From contig NW_026943327.1 in assembly GCF_024139115.2 (NCBI RefSeq), forward strand, positions 806,001 to 870,000: a stretch of DNA of 64,000 nt, read 5' to 3'. Origin of the DNA: Armigeres subalbatus (lineage: Eukaryota > Arthropoda > Insecta > Diptera > Culicidae). The notes beneath the pieces were generated by a model that did no database searches, was not told the origin of the DNA, and saw only the letters and a list, made by a program, of their open reading frames with translations. Made by a program: the position numbers and the translations under genes. Shown one piece after another: positions 54,448 through 63,737 of the stretch. The stretch's first letter is position 1. Every line of letters starts with the position of its first letter.

Positions 54448-57008
54448 TTTTTTTTTATTACCAAACTAAGGCCGGAGTGGTCTGTGCTGCGCATAAAAGT
54501 CTTCTCCATTCAGCTCGGTCCATGGCTGCACTTCGCCAACCACGCAACCTGATCGATCCACCTTGCCCGCTGTGCACCTCGCTACTTGTTCCCGTCGGAT
54601 CATTGTCGAGAACCATTTTCACCGGGTTACTGTTCGACATTCTGGCTACGTGCCCGGTCCACCACAGTCTTCCGATTTTCACGGTGTGAACGATGGATGG
54701 TTCTCCCAACAGCTGATGCAACTCGTGGTTCATTCGCCTCCTCCACGTACCGTCCGCCATCTGCACCCCACCATAGATGGTACGCAACACTTTCCTTTCG
54801 AAAACTCCCAGTGCGCGTTGGTCCTCCACGAGCATCGTCCAGGTCTCGTGTCCGTAGAGAACTACCGGTCTAATAAGCGTTTTGTAGATTAGTCAGTTTG
54901 GTACGGCGACGAACTCTATTCGATCGGAGCGTCTTGCGGAGTCCAAAGTACGTACGATTTCCAGCCACTATGCGTCTCCGAATTTCTCTGCTGGTATCAT
55001 TATCGGCGGTCACCAGAGCACAAGTACACGATTTCTTCAACCACCTCGATTTCGTCACCACCGATAGAAACTCTTGATGGTTGACTTACATTGGCCTCTC
55101 TTGACGACTAGTCCAATCCGTTTAGCTTCGCTTTTCAGTCTGATGTAGGCTCCCTCCATCCTCTCAAAGCTACGTACCATGATATCAATGTCGTCGGCGA
55201 ATTCAAATAACTGGACGGACTTCGTGAAAATCGTACCACTCGTGTCAATCCCTGCTTTTCGTATTACACCCTCCAAAGCGATGTTGCATAGCAGACACGA
55301 AAAACCATCACTTTGCCGTAACCCTCTACGCGTTTCGAAGGGACTCGAGAATGCCCCTGAAACTCGAACTACGCACATCACCCGATCCATCGTCGCCTTG
55401 ATCAACCGTATCAGTTTATCTGGAAAAACGTTCTCGTGCATTAGCTGCCATAGCTGGTCCCGATCGATTGTATCATATGCGGCTTTGAAGTCGATTAATA
55501 GATGATGTGTGGGCACGTCCTGTGCGCGTGCTCCTAGGTTCAGTATCATACCGCCACCGTCGTCTGCCATATCGCCATTCAGGTGCTCTTCGTAGTGCTG
55601 CCGCCACCTTTGGATCACCTCACGCTCGTTCGTAAGAAGGTTCCCGTTTATGTCCTTACACATATCGGGCTGTGGCACGTGGCCCTTACGTGAACGGTTC
55701 AACTTCTCATAGAACTTTCGTGCGTTATTAGCGCGGTACAGTTCCTCCGTCTCTTCACGGTCTCGATCTTCATGCTGGCGCTTTTTCCTCCGGAAAATCG
55801 AGTTTTGTCTGTTCCGCGCCCGTTTGTATCGTGCCTCGTTCGCCCTCGTGCGGTGTTGCAGCAATCTCGCCCATGCTGCATTCTTCTCCTCAACTAACTG
55901 CTCACATTCGCCGTCATACCAGTCGTTTCTCTGGTCCGGAGCCACCGTGCCTAGTGCAGCGGTTGCGGTGCTTCCAATGGCGGATCGAATATCTCTCCAG
56001 CCATCTTCAAGAGATGCTGCGCCTAGCTGCTCTTCCGTTGGGAGTGCCACTTCCAGCTGCTGCGCGTAGTCTTGGGCTAGTCTACTGTCTTGCAGCCGCC
56101 CAATATTTAGCCGCGGTGGACGACTCCGACGCGTGTTGATCACCGTCGAGAGTTTTGAGCGCAGACATACTGCGATGAGGTAGTGGTCGGATTCAATATT
56201 CGCACTGCGGTAAGTGCGTACGTTCGTGATGTCGGAGGAGAAATTACCGTCGATTAAAACGTGGTCGATTTGGTTTTCCGTTACTTGATTAGGTGATTTC
56301 CATGTGGCCTTGTGGATATTCTTGCGGGGGAAGAAAGTGCTTCGGACTACCATTCCGCGGGAGGCTGCAAAGTTTATGCATCGTTGGCCGTTGTCGTTCG
56401 ATATGGTATGCAGACTATCCGATCCGATGACCGGTCTATACATTTCCTCCCTTCCTACCTGAGCGTTCATGTCACCGATGACGATTTTAACGTCCCGCAG
56501 TGGGCATCCATCGTATGTCTGCTCCAGCTGCGCATAGAACGCTTCTTTCTCGTCGCCGGGTCTCCCTTCGTGAGGGCAGTGCACGTTGATGATGCTATTG
56601 TTAAAGAAACGGCCTTTTATCCTCAGCTTGCACATCCTTGCGTTGATTGGCTGCCACCCAATCACGCGTTGGTGCATATCTTTCCGAGCACTATGAAGCC
56701 GGTTCCCAGCTCGTTGGTGGTGCCACAGCTTTGGTAGAAGGTAGCCGCTCTATGCCCGCTTTTCCACACTTTCTGTCCTGTCCAGCAGATTTCCTGCAGC
56801 GCTACGACATCGAAGTTGCGGGGATGTAATTCATCGTCGATTATCCTGTCGCAACCTGCGAAGCCTAGCGACTTGCAGTTCCATGTTCCAAGCTTCCAAT
56901 CGTGATCCTTCATTCGTCGCCTAGGTCGTTGCCGATTGTATCGAGTCGTATTATCTTCTATGTCGTTCGTAATAGTTGTTTTTAAAGGCGGCTTATTGGA
57001 CCTGCGCC
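54448..57008 (-). mobile_element. RTE-clade retrotransposon, copy B
   Basis: The 3' end lies at 54448 with a run of T (poly-A on the transcript strand) next to GGCCTTAGTTTGGTAATA as in copy A. The 5' part (about 57008-56914) matches the 5' leader of copy A (GGCTTATTGGACC region). It contains an almost complete endonuclease but lacks a block of the RT. No target duplication is seen: at the 5' side the sequence passes straight into the H5 hairpin arm. Compared with copy A, the deletions fall in different places. Confidence 0.85.
54458..56913 (-). pseudogene. Endonuclease-RT polyprotein of RTE copy B
   Basis: 56913-56662 starts MKDHDWKLGTWNCKSLGFAG and contains VVALQEICWTG (endonuclease). After a frameshift, 56677-55055 is open for 540 codons: NVHCPHEGRPGDEKEAFYAQ, KIVIGDMNAQVGREEMYRPV, NQIDHVLIDG and ESDHYLIAVCLRS (endonuclease catalytic motifs), an Arg-rich linker, then a jump from LNLGARAQ directly to HHLLIDFKAAYDTIDRDQL. 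The RT blocks before palm A, kept in copy A, are deleted. The FADDIDIM catalytic box is intact (about 55200). 55061-54870 and 54835-54458 are frame-shifted C-terminal pieces. Not functional as a whole, though the endonuclease could still be made. Confidence 0.85.
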
Positions 57009-57131
57009 TTGACTCGAGTCAAGTACGAGACACTGAAGACGGCCTTACTGTTGGGGTCGAAATACGTATCTGTCAAGATACAATTAAGTGGTGGAATTCA
57101 ATGGGATTGTACAAACTCGTCTTATGACAAG
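57009..57131. mobile_element. Hairpin MITE half-copy, H5 (right arm only)
   Basis: TTGACTCGAGTCAAGTACGA, CACTGAAGACGGCCTTACTG, ACGTATCTGTCAAGATACAA, ending ACAAACTCGTCTTATGACAA. Same half as H4. It abuts the 5' end of RTE copy B with no gap. Confidence 0.8.
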
Positions 57132-57312
57132 TGTACAATTTTAAGCTGGCGCATTTGAGCTTCGGGGTGGTGCGTTCCAACCCGCATGGTTTGATTTTGC
57201 ACGAAAATACAGCGCTTCAAAATAAAATCGTTTTCTCGGAATATAATAGGTTTTTCGTCCAAAGTTATCATCGTTAATCAAAGATTTGCTTAAGGGGCAC
57301 ATATTGAACATC
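57132..57312. other. Short spacer before the LTR element
   Basis: Contains GGCGCATTTGAGCTTCGGGG and GGGGCACATATTGAACATCC, phrases like those at the ends of the GTAGGGGA group (compare 12990-13019), possibly a remnant. Its last five bases before the LTR element, CTTTC, start the target duplication. Confidence 0.35.
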
Positions 57313-57317
57313 CTTTC

Positions 57318-57550
57318 TGTAGAGTTTGCAAATGTTTTATTCTAAACAAAACCTTAATTATAATGAAGCCGCTCATGGCATTCAGTTCAGTGTAAAACTA
57401 TATTCACCACACCATTGTACTCTATTCGATTGTGAAATAAACCTTTCGATTATTCGTTCTACAGCCGTACTTTGAGACGGCGGCTAATTTAAAGAGTGTT
57501 CTTTATTTTTTATTGAAAGTTGCTAAGTGGTTATAAATCTAGTTCTAACA
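57318..57550 (+). repeat. 5' LTR, 233 bp
   Basis: TGTAGAG to CTAACA with TG...CA ends. Includes a polyadenylation-type AATAAA near 57440 (TTGTGAAATAAACC) and AAGAGTGTTCTTTATTTTTT near the end. A primer-binding site follows immediately: ATTTGGCGACGAGGAAAAC from 57551, where TGGCGACGAGG is the likely tRNA-complementary part. Confidence 0.85.
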
Positions 57551-58131
57551 ATTTGGCGACGAGGAAAACTATAGCTTTTGTTTGCAGCAGTGAAAAGGAT
57601 TTCGCTTGATTTCGATACGATATATAGTGTATGGCGTGCGCAGTCTGCATTTGCGTGCTTCTAGGAGCACTCACTCACTAAGAGAACAAACGCATTGAGA
57701 AACGGACGCAGTGAGACCTAAGTAAAAAAAAAGAAGTAGCCAACTACTTTGTGATAGACACTAGCCCACAGTGAGATCAACTTGAAGGAAAAACAAACGT
57801 TATCTGATAGTGAGAAGTGAGAAGCCGACTGAATTTGCATGTGCATGCAAGAAGACGAAGGTAAACGAACCTGTTGTTGCTATTAACTGGGTTCTTGCTG
57901 TTGTTGTTGACTGGTTGGCTGTTGCTGTTGAAGAGTGTCAGACGGTTGGTGCAATCGTTGAGGCCTTGATCAACTTAAAACGTTGTTTTTCCCGTTTGCT
58001 GAGGATTAGGCAAGGAGGCGTACGCTGATTGAGAAGGGTAAATCAGGATTGTTTGGTCGGAACGTAAGTTCGTGATAACCGGGAGTAGAAATTTGTTTTT
58101 TTTTGTTCTTACCTCTAGATATTAAGTAATT

Positions 58132-58740
58132 ATGTCGATACCAGGCATGATAGGATCTATTGATCATTATGTAGTGGGAAAATCATTCAGCAATTATATT
58201 GAGCGTTTTGAGATTCTTTGCACTTTAAACAAGGTTACAGAAGAAACTAAAAGATCGTGGTTTATTTCATTAAGCGGAGATGATGTGTTTGATGAAATTA
58301 AACTATTATTTCCATACCAAGAAGTAAACACATTGGCATATGATGATATCGTGAAGAAGCTCAAAACTCGTTTTGATAAAACCGATCCTATTCTAATGAA
58401 ACGATATCACTTTTACAACCGATCACAAGGTGTAAACGAAACTGGTGAAAATTTTGTTCTTGCGATTAAGCTTCTAGCAGAAGGCTGTAATTTTAAGGAT
58501 TTCAAGAACGAGGCCATAAGAGACAAGCTAATTTTAGGATTTAAAGATAGTGATTTACAGCATAAATTATTGATGGAGGATGAAATCGAATTGGCTGCAG
58601 TAGAGAAAACTATTGTTAGTGCTGAATTGGCGGCGAAGCAAAGAAAAACTATTCGGGAGAACAGTGAAGGAGGTACTAGTGTCTTATCAATCAAGCATCG
58701 TTTAGGTAGAAAAAAATGGAGATTTCTTGAATGGTCATAG
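58132..58740 (+). pseudogene. Gag of the LTR retrotransposon (frame-shifted)
   Basis: ATG at 58132 after a leader of about 580 bases. 202 codons: SFSNYIERFEILCTLNK and KLKTRFDKTDPILMKRYHFY are typical of the capsid-like gag domain of Ty3/gypsy elements, followed by KLILGFKDSDLQHKLL and an AELAAKQRK helix. The frame ends at 58740, but the zinc knuckle and protease lie in the next frame. The change occurs at a run of seven A at about 58709, where reading one base further on restores continuity. I take this as an indel and not a programmed shift because the break is upstream of the zinc knuckle. Function: particle assembly and RNA packaging. Confidence 0.8.
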
Positions 58741-59917
58741 CAACCGAACAAACAGATTTAGGTCAAGAAGTAGAAGCATCAGCAAAGAGCGTGTTGGAAA
58801 GGAAGGATGCAGCTATGATCGTTATAGCGCTAAATCTGATTCGCGGAATTGGAATAATCACTTCAATGCAATTTGCAATTATTGTAAACGCAAAGGTCAC
58901 ATCCCCAAAATCTGCCGCTTGTTGAACAAAAATTCTGTTAAATTTGTAGAGGAACAGCAAATTACGAAGGATGTCTCAAATACAGACAAATTTAGCAGAA
59001 TGCGTCTACAGGATTCCAGCGATGAGTCGGATATTAGCTGTATGAAAATAGGACATGTGAATACCGTGGTTACTGACCCTTGCTTAGTAAATGCTTTTGT
59101 TGGGGGTCAAAATTTAATCATGGAAATCGATACCGGCTAAGCAGTGGCAGTAGTAAGCGAAGTTTTGTACAAACACAAATTTTGTTCCATTCCTATGGTG
59201 AACTGTAAAAAAAGGCTAGTTGTGGTTAATGGTGCAAAGTTAACAGTTATGGGACAAATCTTAGTAGAAGTAACTCTAAATGGTCGCAGTAGTAAAGAAA
59301 ATTTAATAATTTTGAAGTGTTCTGTTGATTTTGTTCCTCTTCTTGGACGAGATTGGCTAGAAAGGTTTTATCCAGGTTGGAAGCACTGCTTTTCAACTCC
59401 AGAAATTGTTAAGAGCTTGAAGACTTGTAACGGACCTGAAGAGGCAATTGGCTACGAAGCAGATTTAGTGTTCAAAGAGGAACAGCCCATATTTAAAAAA
59501 GCTTATCAAGTCGCTTATAAAATCAAAGACAAGTTTATAGAACATCTTGATATGTTTGAAAATCAGGGTGTCATAACCCCAATACGAGCTAGCGAATGGT
59601 CTTCGCCTGTTATTGCAGTGCCTAAGAAGGATGGAGAGATAAGAATGATTTCGGTGGGTGCTCACATTACGACGGCTCACAAGCACCAACTAAGGATTAT
59701 GCATGTCCCCAAACAAAAGTCGAAGGTGTTCGTCACCTTAAGAGGAGCTGCTGGCAAACGCAATCGGGAATCACTCGAGGAGGAAGACGACTTCACGGGG
59801 CTTCCGGATGTGCCATCGGTCATGGAAGATGTGACGCAACCAAAGAAGAAGTTCGCGCATACGAGGAGTTCTATAATTACTCGGTCAAGAGCAGCCTTGT
59901 CCATTAATGATGATTAG
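58710..59917 (+). pseudogene. Zinc knuckle, protease and truncated pol of the LTR retrotransposon
   Basis: In one frame: CNYCKRKGHIPKIC (CCHC zinc knuckle, about 58879-58920), MEIDTG (protease active site, about 59120-59137) followed at once by a TAA at 59138 where Ser or Ala is expected, then LLGRDWLERFYPGW (protease end) and the RT entry FKEEQPIFKKAYQVAYKIKD, ITPIRASEWSSPVIAVPKKD. After GEIRM (about 59650) the text jumps to a C-terminal tail with VTLRGAAGKRNRES and ends at 59917. RT palm, RNase H and integrase core are missing. Inactive. Confidence 0.8.
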
Positions 59918-60080
59918 TGCGGATTTCAAAAGAAATTTATAGTTTATATTGAATTATTGAAATATTGCATGTTTTGCGTTCAGAATACAAATATGATCTA
60001 GAATTTTAGTTAAATTTTGAAATGATATAATAGTATATTATCGAACACGGATTTATCAATTTGAGAGTAAATTGTCTTAT

Positions 60081-60091
60081 GAAGGGAAAGT
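60081..60091 (+). other. Polypurine tract next to the 3' LTR
   Basis: GAAGGGAAAGT lies immediately before TGTAGAG of the 3' LTR, the usual place for plus-strand priming in LTR retrotransposons. Confidence 0.65.
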
Positions 60092-60127
60092 TGTAGAGTT
60101 TGCAAATGTTTTATTCTGCACAAAACC

Positions 60128-63100
60128 TTAAGGTCTGAGGGAAGGGTTTTCCGTTAAAAAAGCACGTGGTAGCATTCTCTGAGAGAGAAAATTGCCCAAT
60201 TCAGCGCGCCAGAATGATGCTGTCAGTGTCGCCAAATTTATTTCATCATTATGCAGTTTATAATTGCTTGAGAATTTGCCGTAAACGGAGAACAAAAGGA
60301 ATTGGCAACAATGCGGAAGAAATTTATCACTCATGCAGTGGTTCAGCGAGAGAACAGCAGCAGCGCCGACCAATCACCCAATGAGGAAATCAAAATAAAC
60401 AAACACCAGCTGGTTTTGTAAAATGAAAACATGAGCCGTTTCTAGAACAACATTAGAAAATATCGTGAGAGGATTTTTGTACAAGGTTTCCACACAAGCT
60501 TTAAAAAGGATTTAGGTGATAACAGTGGTGCTGGTGTAAGTAAGCCAAATAAGACAAGTAAGACAAATAAGATAAATAAGACTGAGAAGAAAAATAAAGT
60601 AAGTTTCTCCAGGAATTCCTTTGGAAGTTCCTCCAGGGATTCGTTCGGAAGTTCCTCCAGGAATTTTTTCGGAAGTTCCTCCAGGAATTTTTTCGGGAAA
60701 TTCTTTCGGAAGTTCCTCCGGGGATTCCTTCTGAAGTTCCTCCGGGAATTCCTTCGGAAGCTCCTCCGGAAATTCCTTCGGAAGTTCCTCCGGGAATTCC
60801 TTCGGAAGTTCTTCCTGGAATTCCTTCGGGAATTGCTTCGGAAGTTCTTCTAGGAATTCCTTCGGAAGTCCTCCAGTCCTCCATTCCTTCGGAAGTTCCT
60901 CCAGGAATTCTTTCGGAAGTTCCTCCAGGAATTCCTTCGGAAGTTCCTCCAGGAATTCCTTCGGAAGTTCCTCCAGGAATTCCTCCGGAAGTTCCTACAA
61001 GAATTCCTTCGGAAAATCTTCCAGGAATTCCTCCGGAAGTTCCTCCGAAAATTCCTTCGGAAGTTCCTCCAGGAATTACTCGGGAAGTTCCTCCGGGAAT
61101 TCCTCCTGAAGTTCCTCCGGGAATTCCTCTGAAAGTTGCTCCTGAAATTTCTCTGGAAGTTCCCTCGGGAATTCCTCTGGAAGTTTTCAAAGAAACTTTT
61201 GAAGGAAGAATTTCCGGAGGAATTTCCAGGGAAACTTTCGGAGGAATTCCCAGCGGAACTTCCGGAGGAATTCCCGAGGGAACTTTCAGAGGAATTCCCG
61301 GGGAACTTCCGGGGAACTTCCGGAGGAATTCCCGGGGGAACTTCCGGAGGAATTCCCGGGGGAACTTCCGGAGGAATTCCCGGGGGAACTTCCGGAGGAA
61401 TTCCCGGGGGAACTTCCGGAGGAATTCCCGGGGAACTTCCGGAGGAATTCCCGGAGGAACTTCCGGAGGAATTCCCGGAGGAACTTCCGGAGGAATTCCC
61501 GGAGGAACTTCGGAGGAATTCCCGGGAACTTCGAGGAATTCCAGGAACTTCCGGAGGAATTCGGGGAACTTCCGGAGGAATTCCTGGGAATTTCCGGAGG
61601 AATTCCTGGGAACTTCCGGAGGAATTCCTGGGAACTCGGAGGAATTCCAGGGGAACTTCCGGAGGAATTCCTGGGAACTTCGGAGGAATTCAGGGAACTT
61701 CCGGAGGAATTCCAGGGAACTTCCGAGGAATTCCTGGGGAACTTCCGAGGAATTCCAGGGAACTTCCGGAGGAATTCCTGGGAACTTCGGAGGAATTCCA
61801 GGAACTTCGGAGGAATTCCTGGGGAACTTCCGAGGAATTCCTGGGAACTTCCGAGGAATTCCTGGGAACTTCCGGAGGAATTCCTGGGAACTTCGGAGGA
61901 ATTCCTGGGAACTTCGGAGGAATTCAGGGAACTTCCGGAGGAATTTCAAGGGAACTTCCGGAGGAACTTCTGAAGGAATTCCTGGAGAAACTTCCGAAGG
62001 AATTCCTGGAGAAACTTCCGAAGGAATTCCTGGAGGAACTTCCAAAGGTATTCCTGGAGGACCTTTCGAAGGAATTCCTGGAGAAACTTCCGAAGAAATT
62101 CCTGAAGGAACTTCCGAACAAATTCCTGGAGGAACTTCCGAAGGAATTCCTGGAGGAACTTCCGAAGAAGTTCCTGGAGGAACTTCCAAACAAATTCCTC
62201 GAGGAACTTCCGAACAAATTCCTGGAGGAATTTCCGAAGGAATTCCTGGAGGAACTTCCGAAGGAATTCCTGGAGGAACTTTCTTAGGAATTCCTGGAGG
62301 AACTTCCTTAGGAATTCCTGGAAGAACTTCCGAAGGAATTCCGGGAGGAACTTCTTTAGGAATTCCTGGAGGAACTTCCTAACGAATTCCAGAAGGAACT
62401 TTCGAAAGAATTCCTGGAGGAACTTCCGAAGGAATTTGCCTTATTTGTTTTATTTGTCCTATTTGTCTTATTTGTCTTATTTGCTTTATTTGTCTTATTT
62501 GTTTAATTTGTCTTATTTGTTTGATTTGTCTTATTTGTCTTATTTATTTTCAATTGTTTATCTCATCTCATTCCCATATTTGATTTCAATTTATATATTT
62601 GGTATCCTCGTGTTCACAAATAGGAATACGCTTTTTTCCAGTGTCACGCCAGATACAAAGTTGACGGACTTTCTATCGCTCTCATCGCTCCTTTCCTGCC
62701 GTGCGCCACAAGAAAATATGCTGTTGGCTGCTCTCCCGAAATGGTAACTTTTGTATGAAATTTAAAAAACTTGGTTGAAGTAAAAAGAGCTTCCTGCAAA
62801 ATTTATTGTGGTGACATATACTTTTTATTACCTCAAAATTATCGTTGGAAAAATTCAAAACTTTTGTCAGTTGGGTTTTGCGAAATTCGGTTCCTTTGTG
62901 CTTCAAATCATCGGAGAGAGGTACCGAGAAGCGAAAATTTCAGTTCTACAATAGTTCAGTATTTAGAGCTTAATTCAAATTTGGGAAATAGTAGGTCCAT
63001 GAAATTTTGTAGGAACATTCCTTGATAAATTTCAAAGAGATTGTCAGTTGGGATAAGCGAAATTCGTTTCCAATTTCGAGTTATGGACATTTTAGTACGA

Positions 63101-63141
63101 AAATAGCGCTCTACCGCGAGAGAGCTTCCCTCAGACCTTAA
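60128..63141. mobile_element. 3.0 kb TTAA-flanked element inside the 3' LTR
   Basis: TTAA at 60128-60131 and 63138-63141; the uninterrupted 5' LTR has a single TTAA at this place (AACCTTAATTATAATG), which proves insertion with TTAA duplication. The termini GGTCTGAGGGAAG and CTTCCCTCAGACC are 13-bp perfect inverted repeats. No transposase frame is present: the middle is occupied by a 2 kb inverted minisatellite. The right part has a direct repeat of about 28 bp (GTCAGTTGGG to GCGAAATTCG at about 62867 and 63043). piggyBac-like by target site, non-autonomous. Confidence 0.9.
60530..62553. repeat. 2 kb inverted minisatellite (24-bp units, mirrored halves)
   Basis: Left half (about 60600-61165): unit TCCTCCAGGAATTCCTTCGG + AAGT. 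Right half (about 61200-62436): the reverse complement, GGAACTTCCGAAGGAATTCC + TGGA, with GGAGGAATTCCCGGG variants in 61290-61510. The switch point is near 61170-61200 (GGAAGTTTTCAAAGAAACTT). The flanks are mirrored too: AATAAGACAAATAAG words at 60548-60590 and CTTATTTGTCTTATTTG words at 62441-62552. The whole 2 kb can fold back on itself. Unit length 24 keeps very long frames open on both strands (562 codons at 60501-62189 minus, 383 at 61136-62287 plus), which I regard as by-products. Confidence 0.85.
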
Positions 63142-63310
63142 TTATAATGAAGCCGCTCATGGCATTCAGTTCAGTGTAAAACTATATTCACCACACCATT
63201 TCGATTATTCGTTCTACAGCCGTACTTTGAGACGGAGGCTAATTTAAAGAGTGTTCTTTATTTCTTATTGAAAGTTGCTAAGTGGTTATAAATCTAGTTC
63301 TAACACTTTC

Positions 63311-63420
63311 CATAATACATTTTTCGGACTAAATATTTATTCGGCCTATGCTTTCTTCCCCCTTCACCAACATTTCTTCTTTATATTTTTTATTTCTTCA
63401 TTCTGCTTCCTTCTTCCCTG
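63311..63420. other. Flank of the LTR element
   Basis: Pyrimidine-rich sequence leading into the heptamer array; nothing else recognised. Confidence 0.3.
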
Positions 63421-63693
63421 CTCCTTGTTCCTTGTTCCTTGTTCCTTGTTCCTTGTTCCTTGTTCCTTGTTCCTTGTTCCTTGTTCCTTGTTCCTTGTTC
63501 CTTGTTCCTTGTTCCTTGTTCCTTGTTCCTTGTTCCTTGTTCCTTGTTCCTTGTTCCTTGTTCCTTGTTCCTTGTTCCTTGTTCCTTGTTCCTTGTTCCT
63601 TGTTCCTTGTTCCTTGTTCCTTGTTCCTTGTTCCTTGTTCCTTGTTCCTTGTTCCTTGTTCCTTGTTCCTTGTTCCTTGTTCCTTGTTCCTTG
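63421..63693. repeat. (TTCCTTG)n array, about 39 copies
   Basis: A nearly perfect heptanucleotide array of about 273 bp with almost no variants, so young or actively changing in length. All three plus frames stay open through it (SLFLVPC repeats) because 7 shifts frame in a cycle of 21 without a stop. Followed by a pyrimidine tract to about 63735. Confidence 0.9.
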
Positions 63694-63737
63694 TTTCTTT
63701 TTTCTCCTCTCTTCCTGTTTTTTCTTCTTTCAGCTTT

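Larger units (their letters stand above)
57318..63305 (+). mobile_element. Ty3/gypsy-type LTR retrotransposon with a split 3' LTR
   Basis: Two LTRs starting TGTAGAGTTTGCAAATG and ending TCTAACA enclose gag, a zinc knuckle, a protease, the start of RT and a C-terminal pol tail. The element is flanked by an exact 5-bp duplication CTTTC (57313-57317 and 63306-63310). Without the 3.0 kb insertion in the 3' LTR it would be about 3 kb, because most of RT, all of RNase H and most of integrase are deleted. No env-like frame is present. 5-bp duplications and this gag-protease-RT order fit Ty3/gypsy. Confidence 0.9.
60092..63305 (+). repeat. 3' LTR, split by a 3.0 kb insertion
   Basis: 60092-60131 matches the first 40 bases of the 5' LTR (one or two differences) up to AACCTTAA; 63138-63305 continues TTAATTATAATGAAGCCGCT to TCTAACA. 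Relative to the 5' LTR about 29 bases are missing after CACACCATT, between two TCGATT-like words; the lost stretch includes the AATAAA signal. LTR bases total about 204. Confidence 0.85.

Noticed and set aside
55179..56737. Open frames on the plus strand opposite RTE copy B (up to 141 codons)
   Set aside because: They are shadows of the GC-richer retrotransposon coding strand and match no family.
58690..58745. Programmed gag-pol frameshift at the A7 run
   Set aside because: The break is before the zinc knuckle, inside gag, so a one-base indel is the simpler explanation.
60501..62287. 562- and 383-codon open frames on opposite strands (Gly/Pro/Ser/Glu-rich repeat proteins)
   Set aside because: They follow from a stop-free 24-bp unit in mirrored array; both strands are equally open, there is no start context, and indels between units change frame.
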